Assembly: GCA_020026435.1 (NCBI GenBank)
Contig: JAHHQK010000011.1
Location: 1 to 61,097, forward strand
Length of the DNA: 61,097 bases
Source: Alistipes sp.
Lineage (GTDB): Bacteria; Bacteroidota; Bacteroidia; Bacteroidales; Rikenellaceae
Direction of reading: 5' to 3'
Part shown: one piece after another, positions 51,468-59,027 of the stretch
How positions within the stretch are numbered: the first letter of the stretch is position 1
Layout: each line of letters opens with the position of its first letter
Notes under the pieces: generated by a model
What the model was told of the DNA's origin: nothing
The model's database searches: none
The model's input: the letters and a program-made list of their open reading frames with translations, nothing else
Position numbers and translations under genes: made by a program

Positions 51468-53420
51468 ATGATTAAAATTACTTTTCCCGACGGCACACAG
51501 AAGGAGTTTGCCAAAGGGACAACTGCCTACCAGGTTGCAGAGAGTATCAGCCCTCGTTTAGCTGCCGACTCCCTGGCTGCTTCGGTAAACGGCGCAACCC
51601 AGGACATGATGCGCCCCATCGAGGAGGATGCCTCGATCAAATTCTACAAATGGGAGGACGAAGAGGGTAAACACGCCTTCTGGCACACTTCGTCGCACCT
51701 GCTGGCCGAGGCGCTTGAGACGCTCTACCCGGGCATCAAGTTCGGTATCGGTCCGGCCATCGAAAACGGTTTCTACTACGACGTGGACGCCCCCACCCCC
51801 ATCACCGAGGCCGATCTGCCCACCATCGAGAAGAAGATGCAGGAGCTGGCCCGCACCAAGGAGGAGGTTATCCGCCGCGAAGTACCGAAGGAGGAGGCTC
51901 TGAAGACCTTCACCGAGAAGGGCGACCAGTATAAGGTCGAGCTGATCTCGGATCTGGAGGACGGTACGATTTCATTCTATACCAACGGCACGTTCACCGA
52001 CCTGTGCCGTGGCCCGCATATCCCCAACACGGGTATCATCAAGGCCGTAAAACTGACGTCGGTTGCCGGTGCCTACTGGCGCGGCAACGAGAACAACAAG
52101 ATGCTGACCCGTATCTACGGTATCTCGTTCCCCAAGAAGTCGATGCTCGACGAATACCTCGCCATGATGGAGGAGGCCAAGAAACGCGACCACCGCAAAC
52201 TGGGCAAGGAACTGGAGTTGTTCTGCTTCTCGCAGCGCGTGGGCCAGGGTCTGCCGTTGTGGTTGCCGAAGGGTGCCGCCCTGCGCGACCGTCTGGAGCA
52301 GTTCCTGCGCAACGTACAGAAAGAGTACGGCTACCAGCAGGTCATCACGCCCCACATCGGTAACAAGGAGCTTTACGTGACTTCGGGTCACTACGCCAAA
52401 TACGGCAAGGACTCGTTCCAGCCGATTCACACCCCCATCGAGGGCGAGGAGTACCTGCTCAAACCGATGAACTGCCCGCACCACTGCGAGATCTACCGTT
52501 CAAAACCTCGTTCGTACAAGGATCTGCCTCTGCGTTTCGCCGAGTTCGGCACGGTCTACCGCTACGAGCAGTCGGGTGAGTTGCACGGATTGACCCGTGT
52601 GCGCGGATTCACGCAGGACGACGCCCACCTGTTCGTTCGCCCCGACCAGCTGTTGGAGGAGTTCGAGCGTGTGATCGACATCGTGCTCTACATCTTCAAG
52701 ACGCTGAAGTTCGACAACTACACCGCTCAGGTATCGCTGCGCGACCCGAACAACCGCGAGAAATACATCGGTTCGGACGAGAACTGGGAGAAAGCCGAGT
52801 CGGCCATCATGAAGGCCGCCGAGGAGAAGGGTCTGAAGACCGTCGTCGAGACCGGCGAAGCCGCATTCTACGGCCCGAAGCTGGACTTCATGGTCAAGGA
52901 CGCCATCGGCCGCAAATGGCAGCTGGGTACGATCCAGGTGGACTACAACCTCCCGGAGCGTTTCGACCTGACGTATAAGGGTGCCGACGACAAACTCCAC
53001 CGCCCGATCATGATCCACCGTGCACCGTTCGGTTCGATGGAGCGTTTCGTGGCCGTGCTGCTGGAGCACACCGGCGGTAAATTCCCGTTGTGGCTCTCGC
53101 CCGACCAGGTGGTTGTTCTGCCCATCTCGGAGAAGTTCAACGACTACGCCGAGAAGGTCGTAAAGTACCTCAACGACCACGACGTACGCACCATGCTCGA
53201 CGACCGCAACGAGAAGATCGGCCGCAAGATCCGCGACAACGAGCTCAAGAGAATCCCCTACCTGCTGATCGTCGGCGAGAAGGAAGCCGCCGAGAACCTC
53301 GTATCGGTTCGCGCACAGGGCGAGGGCGACAAGGGCCCAATGTCGATAGAGCAGTTCAAGGATCTGATCCAGGGACTGGTCAAGGAAGAGTTCGAGGCCA
53401 ACAAGCTCGAAAAGAAATAA
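51468..53420 (+). CDS. thrS: threonyl-tRNA synthetase
   Basis: 650 aa. It attaches threonine to tRNA-Thr. A TGS domain (1-62), an editing/SAD domain (63-225; HTSSHLLAEALETLYPG), a class II catalytic core (245-535) with zinc ligand Cys336 in LKPMNCPHHCE, and an HGTP anticodon-binding domain (from about 540) are all visible. The ATG at 51468 (MIKITFPDG) matches the family; the frame upstream does not. The 190-nt leader shows no T-box, as expected outside Firmicutes. It is followed by infC across a large hairpin. Confidence 0.97.
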   Translation: MIKITFPDGTQKEFAKGTTAYQVAESISPRLAADSLAASVNGATQDMMRPIEEDASIKFYKWEDEEGKHAFWHTSSHLLAEALETLYPGIKFGIGPAIENGFYYDVDAPTPITEADLPTIEKKMQELARTKEEVIRREVPKEEALKTFTEKGDQYKVELISDLEDGTISFYTNGTFTDLCRGPHIPNTGIIKAVKLTSVAGAYWRGNENNKMLTRIYGISFPKKSMLDEYLAMMEEAKKRDHRKLGKELELFCFSQRVGQGLPLWLPKGAALRDRLEQFLRNVQKEYGYQQVITPHIGNKELYVTSGHYAKYGKDSFQPIHTPIEGEEYLLKPMNCPHHCEIYRSKPRSYKDLPLRFAEFGTVYRYEQSGELHGLTRVRGFTQDDAHLFVRPDQLLEEFERVIDIVLYIFKTLKFDNYTAQVSLRDPNNREKYIGSDENWEKAESAIMKAAEEKGLKTVVETGEAAFYGPKLDFMVKDAIGRKWQLGTIQVDYNLPERFDLTYKGADDKLHRPIMIHRAPFGSMERFVAVLLEHTGGKFPLWLSPDQVVVLPISEKFNDYAEKVVKYLNDHDVRTMLDDRNEKIGRKIRDNELKRIPYLLIVGEKEAAENLVSVRAQGEGDKGPMSIEQFKDLIQGLVKEEFEANKLEKK

Positions 53421-53432
53421 AGAAAAAAGAGA

Positions 53433-53484
53433 TTCCTCCCTCCGACCCGTCCTCCCAACAGGGGGAACGGGTCGGAGGGAGGAA
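53433..53484. promoter_or_regulatory. large stem-loop between thrS and infC
   Basis: A perfect 18-bp stem (53433-53450 with 53467-53484) whose loop can pair further. No T-run follows on the plus strand, while the minus strand has one. It may be an RNase processing or attenuation point. Confidence 0.75.
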
Positions 53485-53581
53485 AATCCGATACGCGGCA
53501 CCGCCGCACGGTCCTCAAGGGCTCTCGCGAGAGATCCGGGCCGAGACAAATTAACTTATTTATTAATTAATACTTACCACT

Positions 53582-54202
53582 ATCGCAGCACCAAAACCAT
53601 TCCAGCCGAGACCATTCAACTCGGGGAATAACCGGCCTAAACCGGCCGCCGGAAGAGCTCCCATGGGTCGCAAAGCACCCGAGAAGGAGAACCCACATCG
53701 CATCAATGATCAGATCAACGTACCCGAGGTACGTGTAGTCGGAGACAACATTCCCGAACCCAAGGTGATGTCGACACGTGATGCACTCCGGCTTGCCGAC
53801 GAGATGGAACTCGACCTGGTCGAGATCTCGCCCAAAGCCGTACCTCCTGTGTGTCGCATTGTCGATTACCAAAAGTTCCTCTATCAGCAGAAGAAGAAGG
53901 CCAAGGAGATCAAGGCCAATCAGGTCAAAGTCGTTGTCAAGGAGATCCGCTTCGGCCCGCAGACCGACGACCACGACTACAACTTCAAGCTCAAGCACGC
54001 GCAAAACTTCTTGAAGGAGGGAGCAAAAGTCAAGGCTTACGTCTTTTTCCGCGGACGTTCGATCGTCTTCAAGGAACAGGGCGAAATCCTGCTTCTGCGT
54101 TTTGCCACCGATTTGGAAGAGTTTGCCAAGGTGGAGGCCATGCCTCGCCTCGACGGCAAGAAGATGAATATGATGCTTGCTCCGAAAGCTACCAAGAAGT
54201 AG
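53582..54202 (+). CDS. infC: translation initiation factor IF-3, probable AUC start
   Basis: IF-3 keeps subunits apart and checks start codons. The clear core runs from HRINDQINVPEVRVVGDN through PPVCRIVDYQKFLYQQKKK and EIRFGPQTDDHDYNFK to GRSIVFKEQGE. The first in-frame ATG is at 53663 (179 aa). The frame stays open upstream to 53564 and encodes a proline/basic-rich extension (AAPKPFQPRPFNSGNNRPKP) that looks coding, so I place the start at ATC 53582 (206 aa); ATA at 53570 is another option. Rare infC starts allow IF-3 autoregulation in E. coli. The genes rpmI and rplT do not follow; a terminator does. Confidence 0.75.
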   Translation: MAAPKPFQPRPFNSGNNRPKPAAGRAPMGRKAPEKENPHRINDQINVPEVRVVGDNIPEPKVMSTRDALRLADEMELDLVEISPKAVPPVCRIVDYQKFLYQQKKKAKEIKANQVKVVVKEIRFGPQTDDHDYNFKLKHAQNFLKEGAKVKAYVFFRGRSIVFKEQGEILLLRFATDLEEFAKVEAMPRLDGKKMNMMLAPKATKK

Positions 54203-54264
54203 TCGGAGTGCGGTACAGGGATGCCTGATCCTCGTTCGAGAGGGCGGCGTCTCCAGGATATAGC

Positions 54265-54308
54265 GACGCCACACGGATTCAGACTCCGTGTGGCGTTTTT
54301 TTTGTGCG
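54265..54308 (+). terminator. infC terminator
   Basis: GACGCCACACGGA pairs with TCCGTGTGGCGTT, followed by eight T (through about 54303). Confidence 0.9.
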
Positions 54309-54334
54309 GGGATGAAGGGTTCGGAATTTTTCGC

Positions 54335-54342
54335 TACCTTTG
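54335..54342 (+). promoter_or_regulatory. -7 box of the LuxE-like gene
   Basis: TACCTTTG at 54335-54342, only 5 nt before the ATG, which predicts an almost leaderless mRNA. No good -33 box is seen. Confidence 0.5.
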
Positions 54343-54347
54343 TAGAG

Positions 54348-55313
54348 ATGAACACCATAGATAAAATATTCGGTATAGACTCCCCCGCCTCGTTTCAGGA
54401 GACGGCTCTGGAGATCTTCCGCGACCAGGCCCGGCGGTGTGCCCCCTACCGGGAATACATCTCGCTGATCGGCGTCGACCCGGAGCAGGTCGACCGTGTG
54501 GAGCAAATTCCCTTCCTGCCGATCCGCCTCTTCAAGAGCCACACGATCTACTGCGGCGAGCAGGAACCCGAGGCGGTCTTCACCTCGTCGGCCACGACGG
54601 GAATGACCTCGTCGCACCACCCCATGCAGTCGCTCAAACTCTATGAGCGGGCCTTCACCGAGTCCTTCCGCCGATTCTACGGCGAGGAGCGGCAGTGGAG
54701 CCTCTATGCCCTGCTGCCCAACTACCTGCGCCGCAAGGGATCGTCGCTGGTCTACATGGCCGACCGGCTGATCCGTGCCTGCGGATCGGGCGGATTCTAT
54801 CTGGACGACTACGAGGCCCTGCTCCGCGACATGGAGGCTGACCCCAAACCCAAAATTCTGCTGGGTGTGAGCTACGCCCTGTGGGATCTGGCCGAAAGGT
54901 ACGCCCCCCGACTGGACAAGACCATCGTCATGGAGACGGGCGGCATGAAGGGCTACCGCGAGGAGATCTCGAAAGAGGCCTTCCACAAGATCCTGTGCGA
55001 GGGGTTCGGTGTGGAAAGCATCCACTCCGAGTACGGCATGGCCGAGCTGACCTCCCAGGCCTATTCCCACGGCCGGAACCGCTTCTACTGCCCGCCCTGG
55101 ATGCGTGTCATCGCCCGCGACATCAACGATCCCTTCGCCCTGCTGCCCCACTCCAAACGCGGCGGGCTGAACATCATCGACCTGGCCAACCGCTGGTCGT
55201 GTGCCTTCATCGAAACCGAAGATGCCGGATGGGTTCATCCCGACGGATCGTTCGAGATCGAGGGCCGCATCGCTCACAGCGACATCCGCGGCTGCAACCT
55301 CCTGGTACAGTAG
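54348..55313 (+). CDS. LuxE-like acyl-protein synthetase/acyl-adenylate enzyme
   Basis: 321 aa from the ATG at 54348. ANL-superfamily LuxE type: the adenylation motif TSSATTGMTSSHH (near residue 80) and a C-terminal HSEYGMAELTSQAYS plus CAFIETEDAGW segment. It likely activates a carboxylic acid as acyl-AMP for transfer. Stand-alone LuxE-like genes, without LuxC/D, occur in glycan or lipid clusters of Bacteroidetes. Here it is followed at 60 bp by a CMP-sugar cytidylyltransferase-like gene, so a role in acyl-modified glycoconjugates is an inference. Confidence 0.85.
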   Translation: MNTIDKIFGIDSPASFQETALEIFRDQARRCAPYREYISLIGVDPEQVDRVEQIPFLPIRLFKSHTIYCGEQEPEAVFTSSATTGMTSSHHPMQSLKLYERAFTESFRRFYGEERQWSLYALLPNYLRRKGSSLVYMADRLIRACGSGGFYLDDYEALLRDMEADPKPKILLGVSYALWDLAERYAPRLDKTIVMETGGMKGYREEISKEAFHKILCEGFGVESIHSEYGMAELTSQAYSHGRNRFYCPPWMRVIARDINDPFALLPHSKRGGLNIIDLANRWSCAFIETEDAGWVHPDGSFEIEGRIAHSDIRGCNLLVQ

Positions 55314-55373
55314 ATTTGGGGAAGGAGAATCAAAAAAACGAGTTCTGAAAATTCAACAAACAAGCAAAAATCC

Positions 55374-56033
55374 ATGAAAACCGTAGCTTTCGTACCCATT
55401 CGCCTCAACAGCCAACGTGTCGAGGGCAAGAACCTCCGTCTGCTGGGCGGTGAGCCGCTGATGTGCCACACGCTCAAGACGCTGACCCGAGTCCGTGAGA
55501 TCGACGAGATCTATGTCTATTGCAGCGACGAAAGCGTGTGCCAATACCTGCCCCAGGGGGTGAAGTTCCTGCGCCGCAGTCCCACCCTCGACAGCAACAC
55601 GACCCTCGGCAGCGAGATCTACGACAGCTTCACCCGCGAGGTCGAGGCCGACCTCTACATCCTCGCCCACGTCACCTCGCCCTTCATCAAGGCCGAAACC
55701 ATCGCCCGATCCATCCGCGAGGTGCGCTCCGGAGCCTACGACTCGGCATTCAGCGCCGAGCAGATCCGCACTTTCGCCTGGTTCGAGGGGCGGCCGCTGA
55801 ACTACTCCTTGAGCGAGATCCCCCGCACACAGACCCTCGAACCCGTCTATATCGAGACGAGTGCCTTCTTCATCTTCCCGCGCGAACTGTGGGTCGGACA
55901 CCACCAGCGGATCGGCGACCGTCCCTACATGGCCGTGGTCGACCGCATCGAGGGCATGGACATAGACTATCCCGAGGATTTCGCCGCTGCCGAGATCATC
56001 ATGTCGGGCATCAAAGAGGAGGAATTACAATAA
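55374..56033 (+). CDS. acylneuraminate/CMP-sugar cytidylyltransferase-like protein
   Basis: 219 aa, NeuA/KdsB-type nucleotidyltransferase fold. The N-terminal VAFVPIRLNSQRVEGKNLRLLGGEPL holds the CTP-binding R-x-x-S/Q-x-R-x-x-x-K pattern; LYILAHVTSPFI and the late DIDYPEDFAAAE (metal-binding Asp) are typical. It probably forms a CMP-activated nonulosonic or related acid sugar. It is cotranscribed with the LuxE-like gene and next to a possible sialyltransferase-type gene. The sugar identity is open. Confidence 0.85.
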   Translation: MKTVAFVPIRLNSQRVEGKNLRLLGGEPLMCHTLKTLTRVREIDEIYVYCSDESVCQYLPQGVKFLRRSPTLDSNTTLGSEIYDSFTREVEADLYILAHVTSPFIKAETIARSIREVRSGAYDSAFSAEQIRTFAWFEGRPLNYSLSEIPRTQTLEPVYIETSAFFIFPRELWVGHHQRIGDRPYMAVVDRIEGMDIDYPEDFAAAEIIMSGIKEEELQ

Positions 56034-56117
56034 GCCCATCCCTAAGGGGCGGCAAACAGAATGTTCGGCTACGTCTTCCTCGAAGGGGAGGAATTTTGCC
56101 ATATACCTATTATATAT

Positions 56118-56152
56118 AAGACCCGTCGGAGCAACTGGCTTCGACGGGTCTT
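56118..56152. terminator. bidirectional terminator
   Basis: AAGACCCGTCG pairs with CGACGGGTCTT; it lies between converging genes, with moderately T-rich flanks on both sides. Confidence 0.65.
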
Positions 56153-56158
56153 GTGGAT

Positions 56159-57043
56159 TTATTCCAGCGGACGGCGACAATAGGCATCGATCATCGAGTG
56201 CCGCGTGCGGTTGATGATCTGTGCACCGACCGATGCGGCATAGTCCCTCAGCACCTCGTGGCCGCGGAACAGTTCGGCCAGCTCGCCCAGGTAGACCGAC
56301 ATGGTGTAGGGCGTGTGGGGCACATTCCTGAAGATGGGTTTCAGCTCGGCGGGGCGGTCGTCGTAGTAGTGTGAAACCACACGGCAGAGGCGATTGGAGG
56401 AGTCGACCGTAAGCCCGTCCAGGAGCGTATGGTCCACACCGTAGAGCTCCACCTCCTTATACCCCAGCAGAAGAGCCACATATATGCCGTTCTGCACCAC
56501 TGTGCCGAAATTCGCGCTGCCCAGTCCGTGACGGAACAACCAGAACTCCACGTTGCGGAATCCGCGGTACATCTGCGAGTGGAAACTGACGATGCGAATC
56601 CGGGGATTGGGCAGGACAGCCCGGTAGTCGAACCCCTCGGGGTTGTAGTGCTGGACATAGAGCGTCATGGGCCACGAGACCTTGCGGTCGAGCAGTTCGT
56701 AGAGCTTCATCACCCGCTCGCGGTAGATGCTCTGCCGGAAGAACATCGGGTCGGAAAGCACGTAGTACGACGGACGCAACTGCTCGAAGTGGTCGTCCTC
56801 GGCGAAGTAGTTCACCGCCATGAAATCCCGCTCGGCAGCGAGCAAGGGGTGCAGCAGACGGGGTAGCTCCTCGTTGAGCGCGGGGCCGTTGCCCAGCACC
56901 GCCACCTTGCCGCGGGGCGTAATCCCCGCACCGGAACGGGACACACGATCCCGGAAATCCTCCTTCACGGCCATCACCGCAAAGTAAAGAAGCGTATCAA
57001 ACGAATTGCGGATCAGCGCAATGATCTTTTCGGAGAGCGTCAT
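56159..57043 (-). CDS. glycosyltransferase family 42/DUF115-like protein
   Basis: 294 aa from the ATG at 57043. The Rossmann-like opening GKVAVLGNGPALNEELP and the later VQNGIYVALLLGYKEVELYGVDHT mirror Campylobacter-type sialyltransferases (VAGNGPS, SGVYMxxxAxxLGYKEIYLSGID) and the related DUF115/MptE-like fold. An amphipathic N-terminal helix (EKIIALIRNSFDTLLYFAVMAVKED) may bind the membrane. With a CMP-sugar synthetase gene nearby, transfer of a CMP-activated sugar is a reasonable but unproven guess. Confidence 0.65.
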   Translation of the reverse strand: MTLSEKIIALIRNSFDTLLYFAVMAVKEDFRDRVSRSGAGITPRGKVAVLGNGPALNEELPRLLHPLLAAERDFMAVNYFAEDDHFEQLRPSYYVLSDPMFFRQSIYRERVMKLYELLDRKVSWPMTLYVQHYNPEGFDYRAVLPNPRIRIVSFHSQMYRGFRNVEFWLFRHGLGSANFGTVVQNGIYVALLLGYKEVELYGVDHTLLDGLTVDSSNRLCRVVSHYYDDRPAELKPIFRNVPHTPYTMSVYLGELAELFRGHEVLRDYAASVGAQIINRTRHSMIDAYCRRPLE

Positions 57044-57063
57044 AGACGGATATTTTGGTTTTA

Positions 57064-57095
57064 TTTGCAAATGTAGCAAAATTAAGATACCTTCG
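57064..57095 (+). promoter_or_regulatory. promoter of the GT2 gene
   Basis: TTTG at 57064-57067, a 20 bp spacer and TACCTTCG at 57088-57095 (one mismatch), 26 bp before the ATG. Confidence 0.6.
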
Positions 57096-57108
57096 CAAGA
57101 AGAACCAA
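57068..57108 (-). promoter_or_regulatory. overlapping promoters of the GT42-like gene
   Basis: Two minus-strand -7 boxes, TAATTTTG (57084-57077) and TACATTTG (57075-57068), with TTG-type -33 boxes at 57108-57106 and 57098-57096. They overlap the divergent GT2 promoter. Confidence 0.5.
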
Positions 57109-57121
57109 GCGCAAGACTCCC

Positions 57122-58051
57122 ATGGCAATACCCCTAATATCGGTCGTCATACCCCTCTACAACAAGGCCGCCGAAATCGGGAAAACCCTCCGCTCCGTGT
57201 TGGAGCAGACCTTTCCCCCACTCGAAATCATCGTCGTGGACGACGGATCGACCGACCGCGGGGCGGAATACGTGCAGCAGATCTCCTCGCCGCTCGTCCG
57301 CCTCATCCGCCAGCCCAACGGCGGAGTTTGTCGCGCCCGCAACCGCGGCATCGAAGCCGCCCGCGGGGAGTACATCGCCCTGCTCGATGCCGACGATGTA
57401 TGGCATCCCCGTTTTCTGGAGGAGATCGCCTCGATGATCGGCGAATTTCCCGGTTGCGGACTCTACTCCACACGATTCAACATTCTGAGCCACGACGGTT
57501 TGCATCCCGCACCCGCTCCCTTCAGACGCGGCATCGTCCCCAACTTCTTCCGCGAGTCGGCCCACCGCTACATCGTCATCCCCTCGACGGCCTGCATCCC
57601 ACGCCGCGTGTTGGACGACGTGGGCGGATTCCCCGACGGGATGAAGATCGGCGAAGATCTCTACATGTGGATCAAGATCGCCCGAAAATACCGGGTATGC
57701 TTCTCCCCCGAGGCCCTCTGCGACTATTCGCGCGTGGCGTCCAACCGATCGGCATCGATCTACACCCCCGAGCAGACCACCTTCTCGTTCGAGGCCCTGT
57801 ACGATCCCGACGCCCCCGAGGAGCAGAACGAATTCGTGGCCCGCGCGGCCCTGGGCAAGGCCCTCATCGTCTGCACCAGGGGCGGAACGCAGCAGGCAAG
57901 GCGGGCCGTGGAGTTCTTCGCCTACACGAAGGTCTACCGCCGCACGTGGCGCAAGGTGAAGTGGCTCTGCCGCATCCCCTCAGCATGGCGGCCCTGCATC
58001 ATGGGCTGGTACAACGCCCTGGCCTGGAAGATCGCCCGCAAGGGACTCTAA
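57122..58051 (+). CDS. glycosyltransferase family 2
   Basis: 309 aa GT-A enzyme. ISVVIPLYNKAAEIGKTLRSVLEQT at the N-terminus, then IIVVDDGSTD (nucleotide-binding Asp), RNRGIEAARGEYIALLDADD (DxD metal motif), and a KIGEDLYMWIKIA segment holding the acceptor-side catalytic Asp. It inverts a nucleotide sugar onto a glycan or lipid at the inner membrane face; no membrane segment is present. It closes the small glycan cluster that begins with the LuxE-like gene. Confidence 0.9.
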   Translation: MAIPLISVVIPLYNKAAEIGKTLRSVLEQTFPPLEIIVVDDGSTDRGAEYVQQISSPLVRLIRQPNGGVCRARNRGIEAARGEYIALLDADDVWHPRFLEEIASMIGEFPGCGLYSTRFNILSHDGLHPAPAPFRRGIVPNFFRESAHRYIVIPSTACIPRRVLDDVGGFPDGMKIGEDLYMWIKIARKYRVCFSPEALCDYSRVASNRSASIYTPEQTTFSFEALYDPDAPEEQNEFVARAALGKALIVCTRGGTQQARRAVEFFAYTKVYRRTWRKVKWLCRIPSAWRPCIMGWYNALAWKIARKGL

Positions 58052-58232
58052 CGCCCCGGCAGGCACAACATCTCTGAAAGGTATCGAGCCTCCCACCCAC
58101 AGAGGGAGTATCGGGAATCCGCCCCCTCAAAAAAGAGTGTCGGGGGATCCTACGGGAAAATATCCCGTGCAACCCCTAAAAGTTTTTCCCCGAGAGGGTA
58201 CATTCCCCCCCCAAAAAAGGTATATCTCAACG

Positions 58233-58303
58233 AAAAACCCCTGTCACAGATAACTGCGACAGGGGTGATTTACTTTGAAAAGAGGACTTTGACAGAACCT
58301 CTC
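58233..58303 (-). terminator. double-hairpin terminator; copy 2 of the dispersed repeat
   Basis: On the minus strand: AGAGG...CCTCTTTT (58303-58278), then CCCCTGTC...GACAGGGG (58265-58238) followed by TTTTT. It terminates the META gene and is a near-copy of 40521-40594 inverted. The interval 58052-58232 holds an 8-C run (58205-58212) and nothing else that I recognise. Confidence 0.78.
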
Positions 58304-58338
58304 TACAGTTTTCAAATGAAACGGAGTCCGACGGGCCG

Positions 58339-58797
58339 TTATTTCCGGCTTTCGTCCGTTTTACCGTCTTCGGGCAGGGACTGGAACACGGCGCTCAGCT
58401 CGCCATTGCACAGGATCATCATCATCGGGCCGTCCATATCGTAGTGCGTGGCCGACTCCAGAGCCTTGAACATTGCGGCCTCGTGTTTCATGTCGGGGCA
58501 GGCGCGGCGCGTGGAGAGCACCGCCGAGATCTTCAGTTGACGCTTCTCGCCCTCCTCATACGCGGCCGAGAAACGGTTGCAGCTGCCCACACCCACCACA
58601 CGGTGATCCTCCTCCGTAAAGCACAGGGTGAACCGTCCCTGGTCGGGATGGATCGTCTCACCGCCCAGGCGCACCAGTTGCCACGAAGTGCCGACCAACG
58701 GACGCTGTAACTTCTGATAGGCGCGGCACGACGAACAACACCCCGCCAGCAGGTAGGTCGCGGCCACGAAAAATACCATACGAATCAAAGTCTTCAT
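58339..58797 (-). CDS. META-domain lipoprotein (HslJ-like)
   Basis: 152 aa. Lipobox LAGC with Cys20, followed by CSSC, so four Cys are clustered near the anchor. Residues 38-140 form a META domain: GTSWQLVRLGGETI, then FTEEDHRVVGVGSCNRFSAAYE and the closing MILCNGELSAVFQ. META/HslJ proteins are small envelope proteins of uncertain function, some linked to stress or antibiotic tolerance. The gene stands alone on the minus strand, upstream of the double-hairpin terminator. Confidence 0.85.
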   Translation of the reverse strand: MKTLIRMVFFVAATYLLAGCCSSCRAYQKLQRPLVGTSWQLVRLGGETIHPDQGRFTLCFTEEDHRVVGVGSCNRFSAAYEEGEKRQLKISAVLSTRRACPDMKHEAAMFKALESATHYDMDGPMMMILCNGELSAVFQSLPEDGKTDESRK

Positions 58798-58875
58798 ATA
58801 CTCACAAGATTAAATACAACAAGGACGGAATCCCCTCAAGGCTTTCACCCCTACGGTCCTCCGTCCTCTGAATTG

Positions 58876-58947
58876 TAGCCCCACCGCGACTCGAACGCGA
58901 ATCTAGGGTTTAGGAAACCCTCGTTCTATCCCTTGAACTATAGAGCC
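58876..58947 (-). tRNA. tRNA-Arg (anticodon CCT)
   Basis: The acceptor stem GGCTCTA pairs with TGGGGCT, using three G-T wobbles (G1-T72, T4-G69, T6-G67); discriminator A. The anticodon arm AGGGT-TTCCTAA-ACCCT gives anticodon CCT (reads AGG). The T-loop TTCGAGT is closed by TCGCG/CGCGG. CCA is not encoded. Confidence 0.93.
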
Positions 58948-58952
58948 GAAAA

Positions 58953-59003
58953 ATTGCGGTACCTCCACCTCCTCCCCTGAGGGCGGACGGAAAGTACCGC
59001 AAA
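58953..59003 (-). terminator. terminator of the FadL-type gene, just upstream of tRNA-Arg
   Basis: On the minus strand TTGCGGTAC...GTACCGCAA encloses a GC-rich inner stem and is followed by TTTTTC, 4 nt before the tRNA. Confidence 0.65.
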
Positions 59004-59007
59004 TATA
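59000..59007 (-). promoter_or_regulatory. tRNA-Arg -7 box
   Basis: TATATTTG on the minus strand; a -33 box is not evident. It overlaps the terminator stem, so the tRNA may depend on this start. Confidence 0.4.
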
Positions 59008-59027
59008 CAAATTATTTTCGACTTATC

